From positions 6,103,501 to 6,167,500 of the forward strand of contig NZ_CP030059.1 of assembly GCF_015291745.1 (NCBI RefSeq): a DNA stretch of 64,000 nucleotides, given 5' to 3'. This document shows positions 33,706-43,373 of the stretch, piece by piece (position 1 is the first letter of the stretch; each line of letters begins with the position of its first letter). The notes under the pieces were generated by a model. The model was not told the DNA's origin. It ran no database searches and saw only the letters and a list, made by a program, of their open reading frames with translations. A program made the translations under genes and the position numbers. The stretch comes from Bradyrhizobium sp. CCBAU 53351. GTDB lineage: Bacteria; Pseudomonadota; Alphaproteobacteria; Rhizobiales; Xanthobacteraceae.

Positions 33706-33733
33706 CAAGTAGCGAAGCGAAGGCCAACAATTC

Positions 33734-35245
33734 GTGACAAAAGACCCGCAAGCCAAGCGCAAGCCGGAAAATTGCGCCTTCGTCATTTTCGGCGTGACCG
33801 GCGACCTCACCCATCGGCTGGTGATGCCATCGCTCTACAATCTCGCCGCCGAGCACCTGCTGCCTGAAAAGTTCTGTGTCGTCGGCGTGGCCCGCAAGAG
33901 CCAGTCGGATGACGAGCTGCGCGACAGCCTGATGAAGGGCCTGCGCAAGTTCGCGACGCGGCCGGTCGACGACGACATCGCAAAGCAGCTGCTGCAATGC
34001 GTCACCTTCGTCGAGGCCGATCCGAAGGACCCGCCGTCGTTCGATCGCCTGCGCGAACACCTGGATTCGCTGGAATGCGCGCAGGAAACCGGCGGCAACC
34101 GCCTGTTCTACCTGGCCACGCCGCCGGCCGCGTTCGCGCCGACCGCGCGTGAGCTCGGCCGCACCGGCATGATGAAGGAGAACGGCGCCTGGCGCCGCCT
34201 CGTGATCGAAAAGCCGTTCGGCACCGATCTCGCGTCGGCCAAGGCGCTGAATGCCGACCTTTTGAAGATCATGGACGAGCACCAGATCTACCGGATCGAT
34301 CATTATCTCGGCAAGGAGACGGTGCAGAACATCCTGGTGCTGCGCTTCGCCAACGGCATGTTCGAGCCGATCTGGAATCGCAACCACATCGACCATATCC
34401 AGATCACGGTGGAGGAGAAGCTCGGCGTCGGCCATCGCGGCGGCTTCTACGATGCGACCGGCGCGCTGCGCGACATGGTGCCGAACCATCTGTTCCAGTT
34501 GATGTCGCTGGTCGCGATGGAGCCGCCGGCGCGCTTCGACGCCCATTCGGTCCGCTCCGAAAAGGCCGAGGTGCTGACGTCGATCCAGCTGCCGAGCCGG
34601 GAGGATGCGCTGAAAAACTCGGTCCGCGCGCAATATCTCGCAGGCCGCGTCGGCGACGACGATGTCCCGGACTATCGCAAGACCGAGGATGTCAAACCCG
34701 GCAGCACCACCGAGACCTTCGTTGCGCTGAAGCTAATGATCGACAATTGGCGCTGGGCCGGCGTCCCCTTCTATTTGCGGACCGGCAAGGCGCTGGGCCA
34801 CAAGCGCACCGAGGTCGCGATCAAGTTCAAGCAGGCACCGTTGTCCATGTTCTCGGGGACCGACGTCGACCGCCTGTCGCAGAACTTCCTCACCATCGGT
34901 ATCGCGCCGACTGAAACCATCGAGCTTCAGTTCAACGCCAAGATCCCGGGACCGAGCATCACGATCGACGGCGTCGAGATGAAATTCAAGTACGGCGACT
35001 ATTTCCAGGCCGACCCCTCGACCGGCTACGAGACGCTGATCTACGACTGCATGATCGGCGACAACATCCTGTTCCAGCGCGCCGACGGCATCGAGGCTGG
35101 ATGGCAGGCCGTGCAGCCGTTCCTGGACGCCTGGAAGAGTGAAGGCACCAACGGCATCGAGACCTATGAAGCCGGCAGCGACGGGCCGAAATGCGCCGAC
35201 GAGCTGCTGCGGCGCGACGGGCGAAGCTGGCGGAAGTTCTCGTGA
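33734..35245 (+). CDS. zwf: Glucose-6-phosphate 1-dehydrogenase
   Basis: A 503-residue enzyme converting glucose-6-phosphate to 6-phosphogluconolactone with NAD(P)+. FGVTGDLTHRLVMPSLYNL is the coenzyme motif, with Thr-His instead of the more common Ser-Lys. RIDHYLGKETVQNILVLRFAN contains the signature catalytic His. Start GTG at 33734. The TGA stop overlaps the pgl ATG (TGATG). Confidence 0.95.
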   Translation: MTKDPQAKRKPENCAFVIFGVTGDLTHRLVMPSLYNLAAEHLLPEKFCVVGVARKSQSDDELRDSLMKGLRKFATRPVDDDIAKQLLQCVTFVEADPKDPPSFDRLREHLDSLECAQETGGNRLFYLATPPAAFAPTARELGRTGMMKENGAWRRLVIEKPFGTDLASAKALNADLLKIMDEHQIYRIDHYLGKETVQNILVLRFANGMFEPIWNRNHIDHIQITVEEKLGVGHRGGFYDATGALRDMVPNHLFQLMSLVAMEPPARFDAHSVRSEKAEVLTSIQLPSREDALKNSVRAQYLAGRVGDDDVPDYRKTEDVKPGSTTETFVALKLMIDNWRWAGVPFYLRTGKALGHKRTEVAIKFKQAPLSMFSGTDVDRLSQNFLTIGIAPTETIELQFNAKIPGPSITIDGVEMKFKYGDYFQADPSTGYETLIYDCMIGDNILFQRADGIEAGWQAVQPFLDAWKSEGTNGIETYEAGSDGPKCADELLRRDGRSWRKFS

Positions 35246-35994
35246 TGGCCGCAGCGGGCCAGCCGAAGCTGATCGTCGCGGCCGACGCCGAAGCCCTGGC
35301 GCAGGCCGCGGCCGAGCGGGTGATGGCACGGATCGCGGCCAATCCCGGCCGCATCGCGATCTGCCTGACCGGTGGCTCCAGCCCGAAGAAGCTCTATCAA
35401 TTGCTCGGCAGCGACGCATATCGCTACAAGATCCCGTGGCAGCGCGTGCATTGGTTCATCGGCGACGAGCGCTTCGTCGGCGAGAGCGATCCCCTCAACA
35501 ACATGGCGGTCGCGCGCACGACGTTTCTCGATCGCAATGCGGCCTCGAGCCATATCCACCCGATTCCGACCAAAACTGAATCTCCCGAGGAAAGCGCCGA
35601 AGCCTACGCGCGCGAGCTGCAGGCCTTCTACGGCTCTGGACGCCTCGATCCGTCGCGTCCGCTGTTCGACATGGTCCTGATGGGCGCGGGCCCGGACGGC
35701 CACACAGCTTCGCTGTTTCCCGGCTTCCCCGAGGTCGAGGAGAGCGAGCGCTGGGTCGTCGGGGTGCCCAAGGCCAATGTCGCGCCTTTCGTGCCGCGGG
35801 TCTCGCTTACCCTGCCCGTCCTTGCGTCGTGCTACGAAATGCTGTTCGAGATGGCCGGGCACGACAAGCAACCGATCTTGACGCGCCTCCTCAATGGCGA
35901 GACTCTGCCGGCGTTACGCGCGCGCTCGAAGGGTGAGACCGTCTGGCTGGTCGACCAAGCCGCGCTTCCGGAGGGCATTCGTGGCGGGCGTTGA
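35245..35994 (+). CDS. pgl: 6-phosphogluconolactonase
   Basis: A 249-residue member of the NagB/Pgl fold that hydrolyses 6-phosphogluconolactone. Motifs: CLTGGSSPKKLYQLLG, WFIGDERFV and MGAGPDGHTASLFPGFPEV, as in DevB-type lactonases. The ATG at 35245 shares a base with the zwf stop. Its last 14 nt overlap gntK. The order zwf-pgl-gntK gives a direct route from glucose-6-phosphate or gluconate to 6-phosphogluconate. Confidence 0.93.
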   Translation: MAAAGQPKLIVAADAEALAQAAAERVMARIAANPGRIAICLTGGSSPKKLYQLLGSDAYRYKIPWQRVHWFIGDERFVGESDPLNNMAVARTTFLDRNAASSHIHPIPTKTESPEESAEAYARELQAFYGSGRLDPSRPLFDMVLMGAGPDGHTASLFPGFPEVEESERWVVGVPKANVAPFVPRVSLTLPVLASCYEMLFEMAGHDKQPILTRLLNGETLPALRARSKGETVWLVDQAALPEGIRGGR

Positions 35995-36511
35995 AGCACC
36001 TTGTGCATTGATCGTGATGGGCGTGTCGGGGTCGGGCAAGAGTACGATCGCGGCAGCGCTCGGCCAGCGGCTCGGCTGGCGTTTCGAGGACGGCGACAGC
36101 TTTCATCCCGCCAGCAATGTCGAGAAGATGCGCGCCGGCCACCCGCTCACCGACGAGGACCGCTGGCCCTGGCTCAACGCCATCGCCGATGAGATTGCGC
36201 GGGTTTGCGACGAGGGCGAGCACGTCATCATCGCCTGCTCGGCGCTGAAGCACACCTACCGCGACGTCCTGCTGCGCGGGCGCGACGATGTCCGCTTCGT
36301 CTTCCTGAAGGGTACGAAAGAGCTGATCGCCGAGCGGCTCGCCCAGCGCAAGGGCCATTTCATGCCGCCGGGGTTGCTGACGAGCCAGTTCGAGACGCTG
36401 GAGCCGCCGGAAGCCGGCGAGCACGTCATCACCGTCTCGATCGATGAAACGGTCGAAGCGATCGTGGACGGCATCGTACGGCAGTTGAAGCTGGGCGGGG
36501 CGAAGCGCTGA
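35981..36511 (+). CDS. Gluconokinase
   Basis: A 176-residue P-loop kinase of the GntK/IdnK family, making 6-phosphogluconate from gluconate and ATP. Walker A is GVSGSGKSTIAAAL. EDGDSFHPASNVEKM and GHPLTDEDRWPWL bind gluconate, and KGHFMPPGLLTSQFETLEPP is a family block. The GTG start at 35981 with an upstream GGAGGG overlaps pgl by 14 nt. A PQQ-dependent glucose dehydrogenase would supply gluconate, a possible link to the pqq genes elsewhere in the window. Confidence 0.93.
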   Translation: MAGVEAPCALIVMGVSGSGKSTIAAALGQRLGWRFEDGDSFHPASNVEKMRAGHPLTDEDRWPWLNAIADEIARVCDEGEHVIIACSALKHTYRDVLLRGRDDVRFVFLKGTKELIAERLAQRKGHFMPPGLLTSQFETLEPPEAGEHVITVSIDETVEAIVDGIVRQLKLGGAKR

Positions 36512-36537
36512 GACCTGAAAAACCTGAAGGTTCTGCC

Positions 36538-37350
36538 ATGACGCAAATCTCACTGGTCGTATCCGACGTCGACGGCACGCTGCTGACCAAGGACAAGACC
36601 CTGACCGAGCGCGCGAGAAGCGCAGTGCAGCGGCTGCATAAGGCCGGCATCGGCTTCACCATCACCTCCAGCCGTCCCGCCATCGGCATGCGCTTTTTGA
36701 TCGAGCCGCTGGCGCTGTGGCTGCCGGTCGGCCCGTTCAACGGCTCCTCGATCGTCGATCCCGAGATGCGGCCGGTCGAGCAGCACCTGATCCCGGCCGG
36801 CGCGGCCGAGCGCGCCTTGCAGATCCTTCGCGAGTTCGGCGCCGACATCTGGCTGTTTACCACCGACAAATGGCTGATCGACAATCCCGACGGCAAGTAC
36901 GTCGCGCACGAGCAGCACACGATCCGCTCCGATCCCACCATTGTGACGGATTTCTCGCCGTATCTCGCCAGTGCCTGCAAGATCGTCGGCGCCAGTGCCG
37001 ATGCCGCGGGCCTCGAGGCTTGCGAAAAGGCGATGCAGGAGGCGCTCGGCGTCGAGGCCACCGCCGTGCGCTCGCAGACCTATTATCTCGACATCACCCC
37101 GCCCGGCTTCAACAAGGGCACCTTCGTCGAGGCAATGGCCAGGCGGCTCGGCATCGCGACCAGCGCCGTCGCCACTATTGGCGACATGCAGAACGACCTC
37201 GCGATGTTCGCCGTCAGCGGCACCTCGATCGCCATGGGCAACGCCACCGACAACGTCAAGGACCAGGCGACGCACGTCACCGCGAGCAACGAGCAGGACG
37301 GTTTTGCGGAAGCGATGGAGATGATCCTGAAGCGGAATGGAGTGGGGTGA
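36538..37350 (+). CDS. Cof-type HAD-IIB phosphatase
   Basis: A 270-residue HAD hydrolase of the Cof subfamily. The nucleophile is the first Asp of VVSDVDGTLLTKDKTL; TSSRPAIGMRF is motif II, and TIGDMQNDLAMFAVSG is the Mg2+ motif IV. The cap is of type IIB. These enzymes dephosphorylate sugar phosphates or nucleotides; the placement after gntK suggests a sugar-phosphate role. It is the last gene of the operon, followed by a short hairpin repeat. Confidence 0.9.
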   Translation: MTQISLVVSDVDGTLLTKDKTLTERARSAVQRLHKAGIGFTITSSRPAIGMRFLIEPLALWLPVGPFNGSSIVDPEMRPVEQHLIPAGAAERALQILREFGADIWLFTTDKWLIDNPDGKYVAHEQHTIRSDPTIVTDFSPYLASACKIVGASADAAGLEACEKAMQEALGVEATAVRSQTYYLDITPPGFNKGTFVEAMARRLGIATSAVATIGDMQNDLAMFAVSGTSIAMGNATDNVKDQATHVTASNEQDGFAEAMEMILKRNGVG

Positions 37351-37354
37351 GGTG

Positions 37355-37415
37355 TTTCAACCTCTCCCGCTTGCGGAAGAGGTCGCCGCGCAGCGCGGGA
37401 GCGCACCTCTCCTCC
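37355..37415. repeat. Short hairpin repeat between convergent genes
   Basis: CCTCTCCCGCTTGCGGAAGAGG and CGCCGCGCAGCGCGGGAGC-like stems lie between the HAD and GH15 stops and probably terminate transcription from both sides. It is related in sequence to the repeat at 7905-8042. Confidence 0.45.
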
Positions 37416-39218
37416 TCACTTCGACCGCTGCATCGCCGGCTTTTCGCTCTTCTGCCTTGCCGCGGACAGATTGTGTGCGGTGTTGATCAGCGCGATGTGG
37501 GTCAGCGCCTGCGGGAAATTGCCGGTCTGGCGCCGGGTCACGGAATCATATTCCTCGGCCAGGAGACCAACGTCATTCGCGATGCCGGCCACGCGATCGA
37601 GCAAGGCTTGCGCCTTGTCGAGATCGCCCGCCAGCACATGGGCATCGGCGAGCCACAATGTGCAGGCCAGGAACGCACCTTCGAGCGGCGGCTGGTCCGC
37701 GGGCAGCTCGCGCGGATCGTGCCGCAGCACGAAGCCGTCGCGCATCAGGCGGGCCTCGACGGCCGCGATGGTGCCGCGGATCCGCGGATCGTCCGCCGGC
37801 AGAAAACCGACGGCCGGCAGCAGCAGCACGGATGCATCGAGCAGCTTCGCGCCATAGGATTCGACGAAGGCGTTTTCCTCGGCGTCAAATCCCCTGTTGC
37901 AGACATCGCGATGAATGGCCTCGCGCAAGGTGCGCCAGTGCAGCAGCGGCGCCTTGAAGCCGAACGTCTCGGCGCTCTTGATGCCACGGTCGAAGGCGAC
38001 CCAGGTCATGACCTTGGAGAAGACGTAGTGCCTGGGCTCGCCCCGGCGCTCCCAGATGCCGTGATCGGGCCGGTCCCAGACCTCGGCGAGATGATTGAGC
38101 ACGGCGCATTCCAGCGCCCATGTCGTTTCATCGTCGAGCTTGAGCTTGGCCATGCGCGACTGGTGGAATGCGTCGATCAATTCGCCGTAGACGTCGAGCT
38201 GAAGCTGCGCATGCGCCGCATTGCCGACGCGCACCGGCTTTGCGCCCTCATAGCCGTCGAGCCAGCCGGCCTCCCATTCCAGGAGCCGCCGCTGGCCCCA
38301 GATGCCGTACATGATTTGCATGTTCGCCGGCGAACCTGCGGCGGCGCGCAGCAGCCAATTGTGCCAAGCCAGGGCTTCCTCGGTGTAGCCCGAGTTCATC
38401 AGCGCCAGCAGCGTGAAGGTGGCATCGCGCAGCCAGCAGAAGCGGTAGTCCCAGTTCCTGCTGCCGCCGAGCTTTTCCGGCAGTGACGTGGTCGGTGCTG
38501 CGACGATGCCGCCCGTCGGGCCGAAGGTCAGCGCCTTCAGCGTGATCAGCGAGCGCATGATGAGATCGCGATAGTCGCCGTCGCGGGTGCAATGGCCACA
38601 CCAGTCCTTCCAGAACTCCTCGGTGTCCCGGAGCGCGGTCTCGGGATCGATCGGCGCGGGCGGCTCGAGATGCGAGGGGCCGTAGGTCAGGACGAACGGC
38701 ACGGTCTCGCCTGCCCTCACCTCGAAATCGGAGACCGTGGTCAGATCCTCGCCGCGGGTCCCGACCGGCGTGCGCAACACCGTCATGTCCTGGCCGGCAA
38801 TGGCCATCAGCGAATGGTCGATCCGCCGCACCCAGGGAATGTCGATGCCGAAGCCGAAGCGGATCACGAGCTCCATCCGCATTTTCACTGAGCCCTCGAT
38901 GCCGCGCACCAGCCGGACGATGTCCGACGCCTTGCCGCGCGGCGGCATGAAGTCGATCAGCGCGATGGTGCCGCTCTTGGTCTCAAAACGCGTTTCGAGG
39001 ATGAGGGTATCGCCGAGATAACGTCGCGATGTCCCGATGACGTCCTCGTTCGGCGCGATCAGCCAGCGGCCGTTCTTATGGGTGCCGAGGATGGCGGCAA
39101 AGCACGCGTCGGAATCGAAGGCCGGCCAGCACAGCCAATCGATTGAGCCGTTGCGCCCGACCAGCGCGGCGGTCTCGCAATCACCGATCAGCGCATAGTC
39201 TTCGATCTTCTGTGACAA
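37416..39218 (-). CDS. Glycoside hydrolase family 15 protein
   Basis: A 600-residue (alpha/alpha)6-barrel protein related to glucoamylase and to GH15 trehalases. The N-terminal beta domain (IEDYALIGDCETAALVGRNGSIDWLCWPAFDSDACFA-type start) is followed by the catalytic barrel with GGSRNWDYRFCWLRDATFTLLAL, QLDVYGELIDAFH and GIWERRGEPRHYVFSKVM-type blocks. It could cleave alpha-1,4-glucan ends or trehalose; GH15 members with this N-terminus include the mycobacterial trehalase. Its place 31 nt after malQ fits glycogen/trehalose turnover. No signal peptide is seen, so it acts in the cytosol. Confidence 0.88.
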   Translation of the reverse strand: MSQKIEDYALIGDCETAALVGRNGSIDWLCWPAFDSDACFAAILGTHKNGRWLIAPNEDVIGTSRRYLGDTLILETRFETKSGTIALIDFMPPRGKASDIVRLVRGIEGSVKMRMELVIRFGFGIDIPWVRRIDHSLMAIAGQDMTVLRTPVGTRGEDLTTVSDFEVRAGETVPFVLTYGPSHLEPPAPIDPETALRDTEEFWKDWCGHCTRDGDYRDLIMRSLITLKALTFGPTGGIVAAPTTSLPEKLGGSRNWDYRFCWLRDATFTLLALMNSGYTEEALAWHNWLLRAAAGSPANMQIMYGIWGQRRLLEWEAGWLDGYEGAKPVRVGNAAHAQLQLDVYGELIDAFHQSRMAKLKLDDETTWALECAVLNHLAEVWDRPDHGIWERRGEPRHYVFSKVMTWVAFDRGIKSAETFGFKAPLLHWRTLREAIHRDVCNRGFDAEENAFVESYGAKLLDASVLLLPAVGFLPADDPRIRGTIAAVEARLMRDGFVLRHDPRELPADQPPLEGAFLACTLWLADAHVLAGDLDKAQALLDRVAGIANDVGLLAEEYDSVTRRQTGNFPQALTHIALINTAHNLSAARQKSEKPAMQRSK

Positions 39219-39249
39219 TGTCGTGCGAGCCTGAGAAGCCCCCTTCCGA

Positions 39250-41211
39250 TCAACTTCCGCCGTTCAACGAACGTTCCCGGGTTGCCGCTCGCAAGGCCGT
39301 GAGGTCGACCTTGGAGGCGATCTTGTCGAGCGCGACGGGAAGACGCTGGCGCCAGTTCGGGTGCTCGTCGATCGTGCCGGGAATATTGGGCTGGTCGATG
39401 ACGCCGAGCAGATCCTCCATCGACACCGCGAGCAGCCGCGACGGCGTGCGCGACAGGAAGGCGAGCACCGAATAGAGGTCGTTGGCCTTGATGCCGTTCT
39501 GACGCAGGATCTCGTCGAGGGCGCCGAGCGCATCCCAGCGCGCCTGGTCGTTCTCGCCGGGATCGAGCCCGAGCGATCGCTTCATCTTGAGATCGCCAAA
39601 GGAGCGCCAACCGGCATAGGTCGACAGGTCATGCGTGTTCAGCGTGACCAGCGCATTGGGCCTGTAGTGGTCGACGGGGCGGAAATGACCGGCATCGTCG
39701 CGCTCGAACATCATGACGAGATAGGACCAGATGCCGAAATCCTGCATCATCTCGCGGAAACCCTCCGGCACGGTACCGAGATCCTCGCCGATCACGATGC
39801 ATTTGTGGGCCGCGCTCTCGCGCGCCACGGCGCCAAGCAGCGCCTCGAACGGCATCTGCACATAGGCGCCGTTATCGGGCTTGAAGCCGCGCGGCACGAG
39901 ATAAAGCCGCTTCAGCCCGAGCACGTGGTCGAGGCGGATGGCGCCGGCATGGCGCATCGAGGCTGCCAGCATGTCGGCGAACGGCACGAAAGATTGCGCT
40001 TCCAGGCCGCCGGCGTTGAAGCCGGCAAGGCCCCAATCCTGGCCGACGGTGTTGAGCACGTCGGGCGGCGCGCCGACGGCGAGATGGCGCGAGATCGCCA
40101 TCTGCTCGTTCCAGGCATCGAAGCCATTGGACTGCACCCCGACGGCGACATCGAGATAGAGCCCGACCCGCATGCCGAGCTGGCTGGCGAGCTGCTTGGC
40201 GGCATGCAGCTGGCTGTCCGCCGTCCATTGCACGAACTCGACGAATTCGACCTCGCGCTTGTCGGGTCCGTTGCGCAGCCCGGCGCATTTCGCCTCGTCC
40301 GGCTGCTGCCATTCCGCCGGCCATTCCCACCACGGCACATTGAAACGATGCCGCAGCACCTCGAAACAGGCAAAGCGCGACAGCAATGGCGCGCGCTCGG
40401 CGCGGAAGGCGTCAAATTCCTTGCGGCGCGCTTGGCTCGCGCTCGTCACGAAGCTGTTGAAGGCAGCGCGCAAGGCCAGCCATTTCAGCGCGGCCATGTC
40501 GGCGTAAGGCACGCGATCGCCTTCGCGCAGACGGACGGCGGTCGCGGCTGCGTCGGGCACGAGATCAGCCGCGAATTCGGGAATGGCCTCGACATCGATA
40601 TAGAGCGGATTGAGGAACAGCCGGCTGTTCGGCGAATAGGGGCTGCAATCCGAGGGGTGGTCGTCGAACAGAACGTGCAGCGGATTGAGCCCGACGCCGT
40701 CGGCCCCGAGCTGCTTGGCGAGCCTGACCAGATCGGCGAGGTCAGTGAAATCGCCGATGCCCCAGTTGCGGTTGGAGCGGACGCTGTAGAGCTGCACGGC
40801 GAGCAGCCAGCCGCGGTCGAAATCGCCGCCGAAGGCCCGCTCCGGCGCCACGATCATCGGCACCTCTTCCGTCACGCCTTGGGCATCGGTCAGCGTCAGG
40901 CGGTGATAACCGAGCGGCAGGTCGGCCGGCCAGGCGATCACGGGCTCGCGGGTCTCCCCCTGGGCGATCGATTTGCTGGTTGCGGTCAACGTCCATTGCA
41001 GCGGCGGCGCGCCGATCGCCGCCAATTCCGTGCGCGGATGTCCGAGTGCGCGAACCACGACCGGCCCGCTCACGAAGCGGTAAACCCGTTTCTCCGGCAG
41101 GGCGTCGAGGATGGACTTCAGGGCCACGGGGTCAGTGACCCGCAGCTTTCCGAGGGCGTCAACGAATTCGGATTGAACGCCCTTGATGCGGGCTTGAGCT
41201 AAAAGATCCAT
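39250..41211 (-). CDS. malQ: 4-alpha-glucanotransferase (amylomaltase)
   Basis: A 653-residue GH77 enzyme that disproportionates maltooligosaccharides. The N-terminal extension of about 150 residues matches the enterobacterial-size MalQ. Catalytic residues lie in AIRLDHVLGLKRLY (Asp nucleophile), VIGEDLGTVPEGF (Glu acid/base) and LNTHDLSTYAGW (Asp). GNWGIGDFTDL-like NWGIGDFTDLADL and DGVGLNPLH are typical. It is first in the malQ-GH15 minus operon, divergent from the glgE-like operon. An EcfG-like promoter candidate lies about 80-100 bp upstream. Confidence 0.94.
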   Translation of the reverse strand: MDLLAQARIKGVQSEFVDALGKLRVTDPVALKSILDALPEKRVYRFVSGPVVVRALGHPRTELAAIGAPPLQWTLTATSKSIAQGETREPVIAWPADLPLGYHRLTLTDAQGVTEEVPMIVAPERAFGGDFDRGWLLAVQLYSVRSNRNWGIGDFTDLADLVRLAKQLGADGVGLNPLHVLFDDHPSDCSPYSPNSRLFLNPLYIDVEAIPEFAADLVPDAAATAVRLREGDRVPYADMAALKWLALRAAFNSFVTSASQARRKEFDAFRAERAPLLSRFACFEVLRHRFNVPWWEWPAEWQQPDEAKCAGLRNGPDKREVEFVEFVQWTADSQLHAAKQLASQLGMRVGLYLDVAVGVQSNGFDAWNEQMAISRHLAVGAPPDVLNTVGQDWGLAGFNAGGLEAQSFVPFADMLAASMRHAGAIRLDHVLGLKRLYLVPRGFKPDNGAYVQMPFEALLGAVARESAAHKCIVIGEDLGTVPEGFREMMQDFGIWSYLVMMFERDDAGHFRPVDHYRPNALVTLNTHDLSTYAGWRSFGDLKMKRSLGLDPGENDQARWDALGALDEILRQNGIKANDLYSVLAFLSRTPSRLLAVSMEDLLGVIDQPNIPGTIDEHPNWRQRLPVALDKIASKVDLTALRAATRERSLNGGS

Positions 41212-41289
41212 TCGGCACGCAGCTTGCAGGCCACCCTTGGGCCGGGGGCATCGATTTTAACGAGGCAGCGGAAGACGTTAGTCTGGCTC

Positions 41290-41314
41290 AACTCAAAACC
41301 ATGCCTGCCGTTCC
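41290..41314 (-). promoter_or_regulatory. EcfG-like promoter candidate for malQ
   Basis: On the minus strand: GGAAC (complement of 41310-41314), 16 bp, AGTT (complement of 41290-41293). One mismatch to GGAAC-N16/17-CGTT. It would give a leader of about 70 nt for malQ. Confidence 0.45.
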
Positions 41315-41415
41315 CGGGCGGAACTAATGACACACAAGCGGCTTTCTATATAGGTACCAAGGGTAGGTTCCCGACAAGGGAAACGGGCCCCTGCTTTCTT
41401 GTCAATGGCATCACC

Positions 41416-43362
41416 GTGAACAAGACAATTCAAACTGTCGAAAGTGCCGCAGCCGGCAGCGCTTTCCTCATCGAAGACGTCTATCCCGCGATCGATGGCG
41501 GCCGCTTCGCCGTGAAGCGGATCGCGGGCGAGAGGGTCGAGGTATGGGCTGATGTCTATCGCGATGGCGAGGCCGTGGTCGGGGCCGCGCTGCTCTGGCG
41601 CCCCGAGCAGGACCGGGATTGGCGGCGCGAGCCGATGATCCATCACAGCAATGACCGCTGGTCCGGCGCTTTCACGCCGGCGGAGCCCGGCCAATATGCC
41701 TATGCGATCGAGGCCTGGACCGACGAGTTCGCCACCTGGTCCCACGCCGTCGCACGCAAGCAGCGAACCGGGGCCGATGTCAGCCTCGATGCGCTCGAGG
41801 GGGCCGGCCTCCTGACCAAGGCGCATGGCGCGCCGCAGGCCGCCGCGGCTGTCATCGTCAGACAATGCGAGGATTATCTGCAGACCGGCGATGTCACCTC
41901 GCTGCTGGCGAGCGAGCTCAGCGATGCCATGGCCGAGAGCCAGTCCCGACCCGATTTGACCCGCTCACCGTCCTTCCCGCTGACCATTGACCGCGACAGG
42001 GCGCGGTTCGGCGCCTGGTATCAGATGATGCCACGCAGCCAGAGCCGGATCCCCGGCCAGCACGGCACGCTGCGCGACTGCATCGCGCGCGTGCCTGATA
42101 TCGCGGCGATGGGTTTTGACGTGCTCTACTTCACGCCGATCCACCCGATCGGCCACAGCCGCCGCAAGGGCCGCAACAACGCGCCGGTGGCGAGCGACGG
42201 CGAACCCGGCTCGCCCTACGCGATCGGCGCCGCCGAGGGCGGCCACGATGCACTGCATCCGGAGCTCGGCACCATCGAGGATTTTCGCGCGCTGGTCGCG
42301 ACGTGCCTCGAATATGGTCTCGAGCTTGCACTGGACTTCGCCGTGCAGTGCTCGCCGGACCATCCCTGGCTGACGGAGCATCCGGAATGGTTCAAATGGC
42401 GGCCCGACCGCTCGGTGCGGACCGCGGACGGCCGCTATTCCGACATCGTGATTCCCGATTTCGCCTCGGTCGACCGCATCGGCCTGTGGAACGCCTTTCG
42501 CGACGCCATGCTGTTCTGGATCGACCATGGTGTCACCATCTTCGCCATCGACAACCACGACACCGCGCCGCTGGCATTCTGGGACTGGCTGATCCGCGAC
42601 ATCCGCCGCCGGCATCCCGAGGTGATCCTGTTCTCCAAGACGTTTGCGCGGCCGAAGCTGATGAAGGGCCTAGCCAAGCTCGGCTTTGCGCAGTCCTTCA
42701 CCTATTTCCCCTGGCGCACCTCGCGCTGGGAGCTGGAGCAATATCTCGGCGAGCTGACGCGCTATCCCGAGCGCGACTTCTATCGTCCGAATCTGTTCGT
42801 CAACACGCCCGATCTGCTGCCCTATCATCTCCAGGGCGGCGAAGCCTGGGCGTTCAAATCGCGCCTCGCACTGGCGGCGACGTTGTCGGGCAGCTACGGC
42901 GTTTACAGCGGGTTCGAACTGCTGGAGCACGAGGCGATCCCCGGCCGCGAGGAATATCAGGATTCCGAGAAGTACCAGATCAAGCAGCGCGACTGGGACC
43001 AGCCCGGCAACATCAAGGCCTATATTGCAGCACTCAACCGCATCCGCAACGACAACGCCGCGCTCCAGCAAACGGCGAATTTGCGTTTTCTGGACGTCGA
43101 AGACGGCGAGACCATCGCCTTCGTCAAGGAGGCGGCTGAGCCCGCCAACATTGTCGTCATCGTGATCGCACTTTCCGGCCACGTGCGCGAATGCTGGCTG
43201 CCGCTCGGCGACGTCACCGTTGACGCCGGCGGGCAGCGTCACCATGTGACGACACTCGAAAACCTCCTCACCGGCGAACAGTCCCGCATCGAATGGGGCG
43301 GGATCAGGTTGCGTATCGATCCCGACCGCGATCCGGCGCATTTGTTCCGCTGCCTGGCGTAA
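41416..43362 (+). CDS. GlgE-like GH13 protein with altered active site
   Basis: A 648-residue protein with the GlgE architecture: N/S domain ([19 protein letters not shown]), GH13 barrel from about 195 ([20 protein letters not shown]) and C-terminal beta domain. True GlgE adds maltose from maltose-1-phosphate to alpha-1,4-glucan. Here the nucleophile Asp379 ([10 protein letters not shown]) and Asp466 (VNTPDLL) remain. The general acid/base Glu of the family SEAF motif is Lys408 (SKTF), the RVDNPHTKP block is AIDNHDTAP, and the phosphate-binding segment ENPPKKYQD is replaced by the shorter ADGRYSD (337-343). Canonical activity is therefore doubtful. GTG 41416 was chosen because it gives the family N-terminus and leaves room for the divergent promoters; 64 in-frame codons precede it. 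Confidence 0.85.
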   Translation: MNKTIQTVESAAAGSAFLIEDVYPAIDGGRFAVKRIAGERVEVWADVYRDGEAVVGAALLWRPEQDRDWRREPMIHHSNDRWSGAFTPAEPGQYAYAIEAWTDEFATWSHAVARKQRTGADVSLDALEGAGLLTKAHGAPQAAAAVIVRQCEDYLQTGDVTSLLASELSDAMAESQSRPDLTRSPSFPLTIDRDRARFGAWYQMMPRSQSRIPGQHGTLRDCIARVPDIAAMGFDVLYFTPIHPIGHSRRKGRNNAPVASDGEPGSPYAIGAAEGGHDALHPELGTIEDFRALVATCLEYGLELALDFAVQCSPDHPWLTEHPEWFKWRPDRSVRTADGRYSDIVIPDFASVDRIGLWNAFRDAMLFWIDHGVTIFAIDNHDTAPLAFWDWLIRDIRRRHPEVILFSKTFARPKLMKGLAKLGFAQSFTYFPWRTSRWELEQYLGELTRYPERDFYRPNLFVNTPDLLPYHLQGGEAWAFKSRLALAATLSGSYGVYSGFELLEHEAIPGREEYQDSEKYQIKQRDWDQPGNIKAYIAALNRIRNDNAALQQTANLRFLDVEDGETIAFVKEAAEPANIVVIVIALSGHVRECWLPLGDVTVDAGGQRHHVTTLENLLTGEQSRIEWGGIRLRIDPDRDPAHLFRCLA

Positions 43363-43373
43363 AGGGGCACGCC

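Noticed and set aside
30340..33810. A 1156-codon open frame on the minus strand across tal-pgi and gnd
   Set aside because: It is antisense to two clear enzyme genes, has no recognisable domain and a His/Arg/Asp-rich composition typical of high-GC shadow frames.
41320..41345. GGAAC on the plus strand as an EcfG promoter for the glgE-like operon
   Set aside because: At 16-17 bp downstream the sequence is GCTT/CTTT, not CGTT.
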